From the NCBI RefSeq assembly GCF_040655735.1, contig NZ_JBFAKK010000001.1:186001-250000 (forward strand): a stretch of 64,000 nt of DNA. Reading direction: 5' to 3'. Shown one piece after another: positions 43,906-52,273 of this stretch. The notes beneath the pieces were generated by a model. That model saw nothing but the letters and a program-made list of their open reading frames with translations, searched no databases and was not told the origin of the DNA. The position numbers and the translations under genes are program-made. The stretch is from Phytomonospora sp040655735. Lineage in GTDB: Bacteria; Actinomycetota; Actinomycetes; Mycobacteriales; Micromonosporaceae. Each line of letters opens with the position of its first letter. The first letter of the stretch is position 1.

Positions 43906-43958
43906 CGTTGTGATGGTGTGCGGCGCCCCTGCCGCCGAGACGACATTGGAGCAGAGTC

Positions 43959-44306
43959 GTGAAGTACATGCTGATGATCATGGCGAACGCGATCGACGAA
44001 CAGGGCGGCGCCGCCGGGTGCACCGTTGAGGACTGGATGGCCTATGACAAGGAGGTTCAGGACGCCGGGATCATGGTCTCCGGGGAGTCCCTCGCCGACC
44101 TGGTCACCGCGACGACCGTGCGGGTCGCCGCCGACGGCGCCCGCACCGTCACCGACGGCCCCTACGCCGAGACCCGCGAGGTGCTCGGTGGGTTCTACGT
44201 CATCGACGTCCCGGATCTCGACGCCGCCCTCGACTGGGCCGCGCGCTGTCCGGGCGCCCGGGACGGTTCCATCGTGGTGCGCCCGATCGCCGACTTCGGA
44301 GGCTGA
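43959..44306 (+). CDS. YCII-related (DGPF) protein
   Basis: 115 residues: KYMLMIMANAIDEQGGAAGCTVEDWMAYDKEVQDAG and TVTDGPYAETREVLGGFYVIDVPDLDAALDWAARCP, with the DGP(F/Y) motif. The YCII fold is a small ferredoxin-like protein, perhaps redox-active. It is the known standard neighbour and target of ECF42 sigma factors. GTG 43959 follows GGAG at seven bases. It lies five bases upstream of the sigma gene. Confidence 0.88.
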   Translation: MKYMLMIMANAIDEQGGAAGCTVEDWMAYDKEVQDAGIMVSGESLADLVTATTVRVAADGARTVTDGPYAETREVLGGFYVIDVPDLDAALDWAARCPGARDGSIVVRPIADFGG

Positions 44307-44311
44307 GCGAG

Positions 44312-45574
44312 GTGGACGAGCGGCCCGGGACTCCGATCGCGTCGGTGGAGGCCGTGTTCCGTGAGGAGCGCGGCCGGCTGCTGGCGGCCCTGGTCCGCCG
44401 TTTCGGCGACCTCGACCTCGCCGAGGAGGTCACCTCCGAGGCGATCGAGGCCGCCCTGGCGCGCTGGCCGGTCGACGGGGTCCCGCCCAAGCCCGGCGCG
44501 TGGCTGATGACCACCGCGCGGCGCAAGGCCGTCGACCGCCTGCGCCGCGACCAGGTCTTCGCCACCCGGCTGGCGATCCTGCGGGTCGAGGCCGACCGGG
44601 CCGACCCGGTGCCGCCCCCGGATCCCGGTGCCGACCTGCCCGACGAGCGCCTCCAGCTGTTCTTCACCTGCGCCCACCCCGCGCTGGCCGCCGAGGACCG
44701 CACGGCGCTGACCCTGCGCTGCCTCGCGGGACTGACGACACCGGAGGTCGCCCGGGCGTTCCTGCTGCCGACGGCGACCATGGCCAAGCGCATCACCCGC
44801 GCCAAGAAGAAGATCAGCGAGGCACGCATTCCCTTCCGGGTGCCGGGCGCCGACGAGCTGCCCGAACGGCTCCCGGGCGTCCTCCAGGTCGTGTACTCGA
44901 TCTTCACCGAGGGATACGCGGCCAGCTCCGGGCCGGACCTGCTGCGCCTCGACCTCGCCGAGGAGGCCATCCGGCTCGCGCGGATCCTGCGCCGCCTGCT
45001 CCCGCAGCAGCGCGAGGTCGCCGGGCTGCTCGGGCTGATGCTCCTCGTCCACGCCAGGCGCGAGGCCCGCACCGGCCCGGACGGTGAGCTCGTGCTGCTC
45101 GAAGAGCAGGACCGCCTCCGCTGGGACGCGCCGATGATCGAGGAGGGCACCGTGCTGGTGACCGTCGCACTGACCGGCGGTCCACCCGGTCCGTACGGTG
45201 TGCAGGGCGCGATCGCCGCCGTTCACGCCGAGGCCGCCGACTTCGCCGGCACCGACTGGCCGCAGATCGTCGCGCTCTACGACGTGCTCAACGCCCTCGG
45301 CCCGTCTCCCGTGGTGGCCGTCAACCGTGCCGTCGCCGTGGCCATGCGCGACGGTCCGCAGGCCGGTCTCGACCTGCTCGACGAACTCGCCGCCGAGCCG
45401 CTGCTGCGCGGCTACCACCCCTACATCGCCGCCCGGGCCGACCTCCTGGAACGGCTCGGCCGCGACTCGCAGGCCGCCGAGGCCTACCGCGAGGCCCTGG
45501 ACCTGGCCGGTACCGAACCCGAACGCGAGCTGATCCGGCGCAGGCTCGCCGCCATCGAGCGCGGGGGTTCCTGA
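44312..45574 (+). CDS. ECF42-type RNA polymerase sigma factor with C-terminal extension
   Basis: 420 residues. Region 2 (about 10-75, FREERGRLLAALVRRFGDLDLAEEVTSEAIEAALARWPVDGVPPKPGAWL) and region 4 (ALTLRCLAGLTTPEVARAFLLPTATMAKRITRAKKKI) are followed by about 220 residues (DUF6596 plus TPR-like helices) that mark the ECF42 group. The extension replaces an anti-sigma factor in control. The gene follows the YCII gene in one operon. GTG 44312 is the start. Confidence 0.9.
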   Translation: MDERPGTPIASVEAVFREERGRLLAALVRRFGDLDLAEEVTSEAIEAALARWPVDGVPPKPGAWLMTTARRKAVDRLRRDQVFATRLAILRVEADRADPVPPPDPGADLPDERLQLFFTCAHPALAAEDRTALTLRCLAGLTTPEVARAFLLPTATMAKRITRAKKKISEARIPFRVPGADELPERLPGVLQVVYSIFTEGYAASSGPDLLRLDLAEEAIRLARILRRLLPQQREVAGLLGLMLLVHARREARTGPDGELVLLEEQDRLRWDAPMIEEGTVLVTVALTGGPPGPYGVQGAIAAVHAEAADFAGTDWPQIVALYDVLNALGPSPVVAVNRAVAVAMRDGPQAGLDLLDELAAEPLLRGYHPYIAARADLLERLGRDSQAAEAYREALDLAGTEPERELIRRRLAAIERGGS

Positions 45575-45726
45575 CCGCCGGTACCACCGCCGGCCCCTTG
45601 CCAGGGCGCCGCCGATGATCGGTTCGGTGCTCGGGGACTGCCGGCGTGCGGAGCTGCCGGTCGAGGCAAGCGCGCTCAGCGGTCCACATAGCACGCTCCC
45701 CTGGCGAAGGCCCCTGGCGGCTGGGG

Positions 45727-46314
45727 TCACGTACCCGAGCACTGGGCCAGGTACGGCTGGAGCATCTGTGTGACGAGGTCTCGAATGCCGTCCGCCGGAG
45801 CTCCGTCTTCGATCATCTGGGATCCGGCGCGCACCATTGCCTGGATCAGCTCGGCCGTGTGCTGCGGCTGCGTTGCTCCTGATCGGGTGAGCGCATCGAC
45901 GAGCGGCACGCGCAGCTGCTCGTGCAGCGCCTTGCCGGATTCGGCGAGGGAGCCGCCCGGTGCCACCATGGCCAGGCCGCGCATGACGGCGTGCTCGCCT
46001 TGGGCGACCAGTTCCAGGTTGGCGTCGGCGTACGCCAGGACCTGCTCGGCTGCGGTCGCGGCATCGCTCATGCGCTGGGCGACGAAGCCCGACCAGCGGG
46101 GGAACATGTCGGCGATGACGGCTTCGAGCAGGTCTTCGCGTGATTTGAAGTATTGGTAGACGCTGGAACGGGCCAGGCCTGCCCGCTGTGCGACAGCGGG
46201 CAGGCTCGGCGGTTCGGATTCTCCGGAGGCGAGGATGTGGCGGGCGGCGTCGAGCAGGGCGCGGTGCTGCTGCGAGCGGTGCTCGGCGACCGTGGCAGCC
46301 TGAATCTTCGGCAC
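45727..46314 (-). CDS. TetR-family repressor, last gene of the FtsX/ABC operon
   Basis: 195 residues; HTH in LLDAARHILASGESEPPSLPAVAQRAGLARSSVYQYFKSREDLL. The C-terminal domain is helical and variable. GTG 46314 has GGGAGGG four bases upstream. It follows the ABC ATPase gene by 15 bases in the same direction. Being in the same operon as the transporter, it probably represses the operon from the palindromes at 48194-48234. Confidence 0.87.
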   Translation of the reverse strand: MPKIQAATVAEHRSQQHRALLDAARHILASGESEPPSLPAVAQRAGLARSSVYQYFKSREDLLEAVIADMFPRWSGFVAQRMSDAATAAEQVLAYADANLELVAQGEHAVMRGLAMVAPGGSLAESGKALHEQLRVPLVDALTRSGATQPQHTAELIQAMVRAGSQMIEDGAPADGIRDLVTQMLQPYLAQCSGT

Positions 46315-46329
46315 GTGCCCTCCCGACGG

Positions 46330-47061
46330 TTATCGCTTGCTCAGTGCACCGTCCATCATCTCGTAGACGGAGTCGCAGTACTGCAGCACCTCGGTGTCGT
46401 GGGTGACCATCACCGTGGCGACCCTGTGTCGGCGGGCTTCGCGTGCGAGCATCTGCACGATGTCGCGACTGCGTGCCTGGTCGAGGGCTGCGGTGGGTTC
46501 GTCGACCAGCAGCAGCCGCGGCCCGGTGACCAGGGCGCGGGCTATCCCGACTCGCTGGCGCTCGCCGCCGGAGAGCTGGTGCGGCCGCCGGTCGGCTTTG
46601 CCTGCCATGCCGACCTCGGTCAGCAGTTTCATCGGATCACGGTGGACTGCGCCCGGTGACGCGAAACGGCTCGGCAGGCGTAGCTGGTCGAGGGCGGTGA
46701 GCGCAGGCAGTAGGTTGCCGGACTGGAAGACGAAGCCCACCAGGTCCCGCCGCAGCGCGGTCCGGGCTCGGCGGGAGGCCTTCGTCATCGGCCGTCCGGC
46801 GATGGTCACCGCTCCGGAGTCCGGCACCGCCAGCCCGCCGGCTACCGCCAGGAGGCTGGACTTGCCCGATCCCGACGGGCCGACGATGGCCGCGAACTCG
46901 CCTGCGGCCACGGTCAGGTGCACGCTGTCGAGTGCGCGTACGGTGTCGTCACCATCGCCGAGCAGCATGGTCACGTCCCGCATGACGAGACCGTCCTCCT
47001 GCGCGGGGTCGTGGTCGCCCCTGACGGTGGTCTTGCGGCTGGTCTCGGGGTGTGCGTTCAT
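46330..47061 (-). CDS. ABC transporter ATPase (MacB/LolD type)
   Basis: 243 residues. Walker A is GPSGSGKSSL, the Q-loop is in VGFVFQSGNLLPALTA, the signature is LSGGERQRVGIARAL and Walker B is LLLVDEPTAALD, followed by THDTE. The sequence fits the ATPase of FtsX-type (type VII) transporters. A 30-residue charged N-terminal extension precedes the domain. It is coupled by a four-base overlap (ATGA) to the permease gene. Confidence 0.92.
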   Translation of the reverse strand: MNAHPETSRKTTVRGDHDPAQEDGLVMRDVTMLLGDGDDTVRALDSVHLTVAAGEFAAIVGPSGSGKSSLLAVAGGLAVPDSGAVTIAGRPMTKASRRARTALRRDLVGFVFQSGNLLPALTALDQLRLPSRFASPGAVHRDPMKLLTEVGMAGKADRRPHQLSGGERQRVGIARALVTGPRLLLVDEPTAALDQARSRDIVQMLAREARRHRVATVMVTHDTEVLQYCDSVYEMMDGALSKR

Positions 47062-48176
47062 CGGTTTCCTCCCAGGGCGGTCGCCGGGTCGACCGCGGCG
47101 ATGCGGGTGATGGCCACCGCTGCTCCGGTCAGGCCCAGACCCACCAGCAACGCGGTGGCTACCGCGATGGCTTGAACGTCCAGCGCGAACGGAACGCCTT
47201 CACCGACGGCGGCGCCGAGTCCCACTCCGGCGCCGACTCCGACGGCGGCGGCGGCCGACAGCAGGACGAGTGCTTGCGCCAGCCCGTCTCGCAGCAGGTA
47301 GCCCGTGGGCGCACCGAGCGCTCGCAGCACGGCGAGTTCGTGCTTGCGCTGGATGGTCCAGACGGTGAAGAACGCGCCCGCCACGAGCGCGCAGATCAGG
47401 TACAGGAACACCTGGATGAGGGTGAGCGTCGACGTTTCGGCGGTGTAGCCGGGCGAGGCGCCGTACGACTCGGACAGGGTCATGCTCTCCGTGCCCGCAG
47501 CGTCGTCGCCTGCGGCGAGATCGACGCCGTCGCCGCGGACCGCGACCGCGGTGATCTCCTGGCGGGCGCGGTCGGGGACGGGCTCGCCCGGCCCGGCGCC
47601 CGCGTGGATCGCCTGCCACGTGGCCAGCGGCAGGTACGCCACGTCGACGTGACCGAAGGTGTGCTGGTCGGCCAGCACACCGACGACGGTGAGCCGGGTG
47701 CCGAGCCGGTCCACGGTCACGGTGTCACCCAGCCGCAGGCCCGCGTCGGCGGCGGTGCTGCTGACGACGATGCCGTCCGGTGCTGCCAGCGGTGACCCGG
47801 TGGCGACCTTCGGCGAGAGGAACGAGCCGGGCTCGACGCCGAACAGCGCGAGGTCGATCTCGACGCCGGAACTGCTACTGGCGTTGATCAGGGTGCTGCC
47901 GAACGGAGCCGCCTGGGTGACTCCGGACTGACGGGACCAGCTGTCGACGGTGTCGAGGGTGATGACGCTGCGGGAGAACGCGGAGTCGCTGGCGACTCCG
48001 TGGCCGAAGGCGAGCGAGGTGACCGGCAGCTGCTGCAGGCCGGACACGCCGTCGCGGACCAGGCCCTGGGACAGGCCGGAGAGCAGGACCATGAGCACGG
48101 CGATGAGAGCGATAACCGCTCCCATCAGCGTGAAACGGGCACGGGCGAAGTGGAGCTCGCGGATGGCTAGGAACAC
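47058..48176 (-). CDS. FtsX-like permease
   Basis: 372 residues. One N-terminal membrane helix (MGAVIALIAVLMVLLSGLSQ), a large extracellular MacB-PCD-like domain, then three helices at the C-terminus (LIQVFLYLICALVAGAFF, LVLLSAAAAVGVGAGVGLGAAVG, ATALLVGLGLTGAAVAITRIAAVDPATAL). With the ATPase it would expel or mechanotransmit rather than import. GTG 48176 (V-F-L-A-I-R-E-L) matches the usual N-terminus of the family; GTG 48182 would add two residues. Confidence 0.87.
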   Translation of the reverse strand: MFLAIRELHFARARFTLMGAVIALIAVLMVLLSGLSQGLVRDGVSGLQQLPVTSLAFGHGVASDSAFSRSVITLDTVDSWSRQSGVTQAAPFGSTLINASSSSGVEIDLALFGVEPGSFLSPKVATGSPLAAPDGIVVSSTAADAGLRLGDTVTVDRLGTRLTVVGVLADQHTFGHVDVAYLPLATWQAIHAGAGPGEPVPDRARQEITAVAVRGDGVDLAAGDDAAGTESMTLSESYGASPGYTAETSTLTLIQVFLYLICALVAGAFFTVWTIQRKHELAVLRALGAPTGYLLRDGLAQALVLLSAAAAVGVGAGVGLGAAVGEGVPFALDVQAIAVATALLVGLGLTGAAVAITRIAAVDPATALGGNR

Positions 48177-48193
48177 GAGCACCGTCCATACTT

Positions 48194-48234
48194 TGCTGAC
48201 ATCATGTCGGCATCTTATCGACGCGATGTCGGCA
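48194..48234. promoter_or_regulatory. TetR operator pair upstream of the FtsX operon
   Basis: TGCTGACATCATGTCGGCA (48194-48212) is palindromic except for one pair. Its right half, ATGTCGGCA, recurs at 48226-48234, exactly 22 bases on, two helical turns. The site lies just upstream of the FtsX start, where a bound TetR would block transcription. Confidence 0.7.
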
Positions 48235-48536
48235 ACATGGTCGGGTGGGGTCTTCGGGGTGAGGGCAGGCGGGGCCGCGCAATCCACCGTCGTGTCGTGG
48301 CACAGAGGGCTGATGCAGCCCAGACGATCACATGCGGCGACGACCATGACGACAAGACCGCCAGGGCCCTCGTCTGTCACTCAAGCCCACTGGTGAGCGC
48401 TCCAACATGTAGACCGCGACGAACCCGTGACGTACCCATCGGTGCCCAGATCGAGAACGTCACCCGCGGGGAGCGGGTGGAGTGTTGGAGGCGATGGCGC
48501 GAATCCAGGAGCCGCAGGTGACGCCTCCGGAAGCCA

Positions 48537-48557
48537 CGCCCCTCCCTTGCGGGGGCG
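48537..48557 (-). terminator. Small hairpin after the MDR dehydrogenase gene
   Basis: CGCCCC and GGGGCG form a 6-base stem around a 9-base loop, immediately past the stop at 48560. Confidence 0.4.
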
Positions 48558-48559
48558 GC

Positions 48560-49612
48560 TCACATGGTGATGACGATGTTGCCCCGGGCTCGGTGGCTGA
48601 GCATGTGCGCGACGGCGGCGGGCGTCTCGGCGAGCGGGTAGACCTTGTCGATGACGGCCTTGACCTCGCCGGATTCGAGGAGTGCGGCCAGATCGCCGAG
48701 ACTCGCGCGGTCGGCCTTGATGGGCACGGACCGCACGTCTGTCGAGCCGAGCCCGAGCAGCTGGGCGCGGGCGATCCTCGGCAGTCCGGCGAGGAGGCGG
48801 CCGGCGTCGCCGACGCTGTTCGGGAGGAACCTCCCACCGGGCGTCAGCGCCCGCACGGTCCGGGACGGCGGGTGGTTGAGGACGTTGTCGAGGATGACGT
48901 CGAAGCGCCGTCCGCCCCGGGTGAAGTCCTCTTCGGCGTAGTCGATGACGTGGTGGGCGCCGAGCGAACGGACCAGTTCGAGGTTCCGGTGGCCGCACAC
49001 GCCGGTGACCTCCGCGCCGAGCAGTTCGGCGATCTGGACGGCGAAGGTCCCCACACCTCCGGAGGCGCCGTTGATCAGGACCCGCGCGCCTTCCCCGACC
49101 TCGCCGACGTCGCGCATCGCGGCCAGTGCGGTCAGCCCGGACATGACCGAGGCGGCGGCGTCCTCGAAGGACAGGCCGGCCGGCTTGCGCAGCAGCGTGT
49201 CGGGGCGAGTGACGGTGTACTCGGCGAAGGCGCCGGCCTTCGGCGTCAGCGAGCCGCTCCACAGTGATCCGAAGACCTGGTCACCCGGACGCAGATCGGT
49301 GACGTCGGCCCCGACGGCCTCCACCACTCCCGCGACGTCGGTTCCCCGCACCGCGGTCGCGGGCTTCCGCAGTCCCGACCGCAGGCGCAGGACGTAGGGG
49401 ATTCCGGTGACCGTGATCCAGTCGGGCGTGTTGACGCTGCTGGCCCGCACCCGGATCAGGACCTCGTCGGCGGCGTATCGCGGGCGTGGCGTCCGCGCGA
49501 GCGTGAGCACGCGTTCAGGCGCTCCATAGGCGATCTGCAGCACGGCGTTCATGGTCTCGGCGCGGTCGGTTGCCGGTTCCGGTCTTCCCTCGGACCTGGT
49601 CGGCGGACCCAT
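48560..49612 (-). CDS. Zinc-independent alcohol-dehydrogenase-like MDR oxidoreductase
   Basis: 350 residues. GroES-like domain (VLIRVRASSVNTPDWITVTG), cofactor motif NGASGGVGTFAVQIAELLGA, then GAHHVIDYAEEDF. It belongs to the NADP-dependent quinone-reductase/RTN4IP1-like group. A start at ATG 49552 (MNAVLQIAYG) would fit most homologues, but AGGGAGGAGG stands six bases before ATG 49612, so the longer form is called. Two CTTAC-N3-GTAAG operators precede it, and the TetR gene at 49738 is the probable repressor. Confidence 0.85.
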   Translation of the reverse strand: MGPPTRSEGRPEPATDRAETMNAVLQIAYGAPERVLTLARTPRPRYAADEVLIRVRASSVNTPDWITVTGIPYVLRLRSGLRKPATAVRGTDVAGVVEAVGADVTDLRPGDQVFGSLWSGSLTPKAGAFAEYTVTRPDTLLRKPAGLSFEDAAASVMSGLTALAAMRDVGEVGEGARVLINGASGGVGTFAVQIAELLGAEVTGVCGHRNLELVRSLGAHHVIDYAEEDFTRGGRRFDVILDNVLNHPPSRTVRALTPGGRFLPNSVGDAGRLLAGLPRIARAQLLGLGSTDVRSVPIKADRASLGDLAALLESGEVKAVIDKVYPLAETPAAVAHMLSHRARGNIVITM

Positions 49613-49637
49613 GGCCGCCTCCTCCCTTGTATTGATC

Positions 49638-49684
49638 TTACGGTGTAAGGCTATAAAATGAACGTTAGCTCTTACGTTGTAAGG
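49638..49684. promoter_or_regulatory. Two CTTAC-N3-GTAAG operators over the promoter of the MDR gene
   Basis: CTTACGGTGTAAG (49638-49650) and CTTACGTTGTAAG (49672-49684), 34 bases apart, each a perfect inverted repeat. A consensus TTGACA lies at 49692-49687 on the minus strand, next to the second operator, so both operators cover the promoter. A third copy precedes the tetR gene. Confidence 0.8.
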
Positions 49685-49737
49685 CTGTCAAGGGGCAGAC
49701 GGATCCGACGTAGTGCCCGGGTAGTGGGGAAGGCGGG

Positions 49738-50433
49738 TCAGCGCCCGGCGCGGAGGCCTTCGAGACCGTCGAGGATCAGGTCGAGACCGAACTCGAACTC
49801 GCTCTGACTGTCGCACCAGCCGAGCGTGGAGTCGGGGTCGTCGTGGGCGATCTCCGACAGCATCTCCACCAGGTACGGCAGCTCGGCGGCCAGCCCCGCG
49901 AGCGACTCGGGGTCGGCCCGGCCGTCGCCGGGGTCGGGTTCGAACAGCTCCTGCGCGAAGCCGAGTGCGCGGCTGCCCAACGTGTGCAGCGCGCGATGGA
50001 TCAGGTCGTAGTCGAAGCCCCCACGCCGGAAGGTCCCCGCGATGGTGTTGAAGTACCGCACCACCGGGGCGCTGGTCGCGGTGCGCGACACGAAGACCTG
50101 CGGCGCCCACGGGTGGCGGAGCAGGACCCGCCGGGCGGCGAGGATCGTCATGCGCATGGCTGTCCGCCAGTCGTCCTCGGCGGCGGGCAGGTCGAGCGCC
50201 CGCACCGTCTCGCCCACCTCGTCCATGACGATCTCCACGACGCCGTCGAGGAGCGACTCCTTGTTGGCCACGTGGTGGTAGAGCGACATCGCCTCCACAC
50301 CGAGCACCTCGGCCAGCCGCCGCATCGTGAGCGACTCGATGCCGACGGCGTCGGCCAGCGCGACGGCCGCGCGCAACACCCGCTCCCTGCTCAGCGAGAC
50401 GGGCTCGGCACCCGGTGCGATCCGTTTCGCCAC
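49738..50433 (-). CDS. TetR-family repressor (TetR_C type)
   Basis: 231 residues. HTH at about 20-65 (RVLRAAVALADAVGIESLTMRRLAEVLGVEAMSLYHHVANKESLL). The C-terminal domain (about 90-220) belongs to the TetR_C group seen in TetR itself. GTG 50433 has GAAGGAG eight bases upstream. It lies 125 bases upstream of the MDR gene in the same direction. The operator CTTAC-CTT-GTACG at 50462-50474 is one base from the two perfect copies at 49638-49684, implying autorepression. Confidence 0.88.
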   Translation of the reverse strand: MAKRIAPGAEPVSLSRERVLRAAVALADAVGIESLTMRRLAEVLGVEAMSLYHHVANKESLLDGVVEIVMDEVGETVRALDLPAAEDDWRTAMRMTILAARRVLLRHPWAPQVFVSRTATSAPVVRYFNTIAGTFRRGGFDYDLIHRALHTLGSRALGFAQELFEPDPGDGRADPESLAGLAAELPYLVEMLSEIAHDDPDSTLGWCDSQSEFEFGLDLILDGLEGLRAGR

Positions 50434-50461
50434 TGCGCCCACTCCTTCGCCCCGACCTGTC

Positions 50462-50474
50462 CGTACAAGGTAAG
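50462..50474. promoter_or_regulatory. Third operator copy, in front of the tetR gene
   Basis: On the minus strand CTTAC-CTT-GTACG, nine of ten arm bases as in the two copies at 49638-49684. It lies 29 bases upstream of GTG 50433. Confidence 0.6.
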
Positions 50475-50487
50475 TCTGGACGAGGCC

Positions 50488-50521
50488 GCCGCCGGCCCGA
50501 ACACCAGCTCGGGCCGGCGGC
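50488..50521 (-). terminator. Terminator after irtB
   Basis: A perfect 13-base stem (50488-50500 with 50509-50521) and an 8-base loop, seven bases past the stop at 50528. Confidence 0.85.
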
Positions 50522-50527
50522 CGTCGG

Positions 50528-52273
50528 TCACACCGATCCGGCCGTGCCGGCCAGCAGCTGCCAGCCCGCCGCGTCGTGGCGCTGCCGCCAATACTCGGCG
50601 AAGCGCCCGCCGGCGGCGATGAGCTCCCGCGGCGACCCGATCTCGCGCACCCGCCCACCGTCGATGAAGACGACCTGGTCGGCGCCGATGATCGTGTCGA
50701 GCCGATGGGCGACGATCACGGTCGCCCGCGTCGGCGAGGAGTCGCCGAGCGCGGCGACGATCCCACGCTCGTTGCCGGTGTCCAGCGCGCTGGTGGCCTC
50801 ATCGAGGAGGAGCAGGGGCGCGTCCTTGAGGAGCGCGCGGGCGATGGCCACGCGCTGGCGCTCGCCGCCGGAGAGAGTCGCCCCGCTCTCGCCGACCCGG
50901 GTGTCCCAGCCGAGCGGGAGGCGTTCGAGGGTCTCGTCGAGACCGGCCTTCGAAGCGGCCTCGGCGAGGTCGTCACGGTCGGCGCGGCGCCTGCCGAGCA
51001 GGACGTTTGCGTGCAGCGTGCCGTCGAAGAGGTAGACGTTCTGGTGGACGACGGCGTAGACCTCGGCGAGGTCGGCGGGGGAGTAGGCGCGGATGTCGCG
51101 CCCGCCGATCCGGATGGCCCCGCCGGTGGTGTCGTGCAGGCGGGCGGCGAGCGCGAGGACCGTGCTCTTGCCGGAGCCGGAGGGCCCGACGACGGCGGTG
51201 GTGGTCCCGGCCGGAACGCTGAAGGACACTCCGGTGAGGGCGAACCCGTCGCCGGCGGCGTAGGAGAAGTCGACACGGTCGAACTCCAGCACCGGTCCGG
51301 GTTCGGGAGCCGCCGGGTCCTCGGCGACGGGAAGGCCGGGCGCGTCGAGGATCGCGCCGACCCTGGCGAGGGTGCCCTTCAGATTCTGGATCGCCGGGGA
51401 GAGATCCCCGAGCGTCGTGAACGGTTCCAGGAAGCGGACCGAGACGATGATGAGGGCGACGAGCGCGGGGGCGGTGACCGTGTCCGCCAGGTACAGCGAC
51501 ACCGAGGTCGCGGCCAGAGCGAGCAGTGCGAGCTGGGTGACGACGCCGAACACGAGGTTCCCGGGGACGCCGAACGCGAGGAGCCGCAGGGCGGCGCGGC
51601 GCTGGCGGGCGAGGGCGCCGCCGAGGGCCGAACCGTGGGCGCCGGCGCGTCCGGCCGCGCGCAGGGCCGCCTGGTGCTGGGCGAGTTCGACGATGCGCGC
51701 GCCGACGTCGTCGGACGCCTGCGCGTAGGCCTCGTCGGAACCGCGCAGAAGCCTGCCGCCGACGGCCATCGCGGCGAACAGCAGCGGCACCGAGGCGATG
51801 GCCGCGACTCCCAGGGGCCAGGCGACGGCGAGCAGGCCGACGCCGACCAGCAGCGGGGTCAGCATCGCGTTGACGGTGGGGGTGACCAGGTAGCCGACCC
51901 CCTGGCAGAGTTCCTGCCCGGCGGAGGTCAGGGCGCGCTGGGCGTCGCCTCGGCGGCGGGCGTCGAGCCAGCCGAGCGGGACGTGTTCGAGGCGGTCGAG
52001 GACACGGGACTCCACGACTCGCAGGATCGTGAAGCCGATGTCGAACCCGACGCGGTACAGGCGGTGGTCGACGAACCAGCCGAGGGCGACCAGCGCGGTG
52101 AGCAGGACGGTCCAGGGGACGGCGCCGGACGGGCTGTCGGAGAACAGCTTCGACAGCAGCGGGATCAGGGCGAGGACGGCCCCGGCCCGCACGAAGGCGC
52201 TGAGGCACAGCAGCACGCCGTACCGGGCGGTCTTCGCGCGGTCGTCGGTGAGGGCGATGAGTCGGCGGATCAC
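50528..52273 (-). CDS. irtB: Siderophore importer ABC transporter subunit IrtB-like
   Basis: 581 residues, close to the 579 of mycobacterial IrtB. Exporter-type membrane domain (about 1-310, six helices) then an ATPase: Walker A GPSGSGKST, signature LSGGERQRVAIARALL and Walker B LLLLDEATSALD. IrtB pairs with IrtA to import ferric carboxymycobactin or mycobactin-like siderophores despite the exporter fold. GTG 52273 overlaps the IrtA stop by four bases. The siderophore itself is not made by any gene in this window. Confidence 0.9.
   Translation of the reverse strand: MIRRLIALTDDRAKTARYGVLLCLSAFVRAGAVLALIPLLSKLFSDSPSGAVPWTVLLTALVALGWFVDHRLYRVGFDIGFTILRVVESRVLDRLEHVPLGWLDARRRGDAQRALTSAGQELCQGVGYLVTPTVNAMLTPLLVGVGLLAVAWPLGVAAIASVPLLFAAMAVGGRLLRGSDEAYAQASDDVGARIVELAQHQAALRAAGRAGAHGSALGGALARQRRAALRLLAFGVPGNLVFGVVTQLALLALAATSVSLYLADTVTAPALVALIIVSVRFLEPFTTLGDLSPAIQNLKGTLARVGAILDAPGLPVAEDPAAPEPGPVLEFDRVDFSYAAGDGFALTGVSFSVPAGTTTAVVGPSGSGKSTVLALAARLHDTTGGAIRIGGRDIRAYSPADLAEVYAVVHQNVYLFDGTLHANVLLGRRRADRDDLAEAASKAGLDETLERLPLGWDTRVGESGATLSGGERQRVAIARALLKDAPLLLLDEATSALDTGNERGIVAALGDSSPTRATVIVAHRLDTIIGADQVVFIDGGRVREIGSPRELIAAGGRFAEYWRQRHDAAGWQLLAGTAGSV

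Larger units (their letters stand above)
48183..48559. other. 377-base intergenic region
   Basis: Besides the operators at 48194-48234 and the hairpin at 48537-48557, nothing convincing was found. A frame on the plus strand (48204-48521) starts inside the operators and lacks a ribosome-binding site; it is not called. Confidence 0.55.

Noticed and set aside
45727..48240. FtsX/ABC/TetR operon as a recently acquired element
   Set aside because: Codon use seems slightly less GC-rich by eye, but no repeats, integrase or att-like ends border it.
48204..48521. 105-codon frame in the gap upstream of the FtsX operon
   Set aside because: Starts inside the TetR operators, has no ribosome-binding site and no family resemblance.
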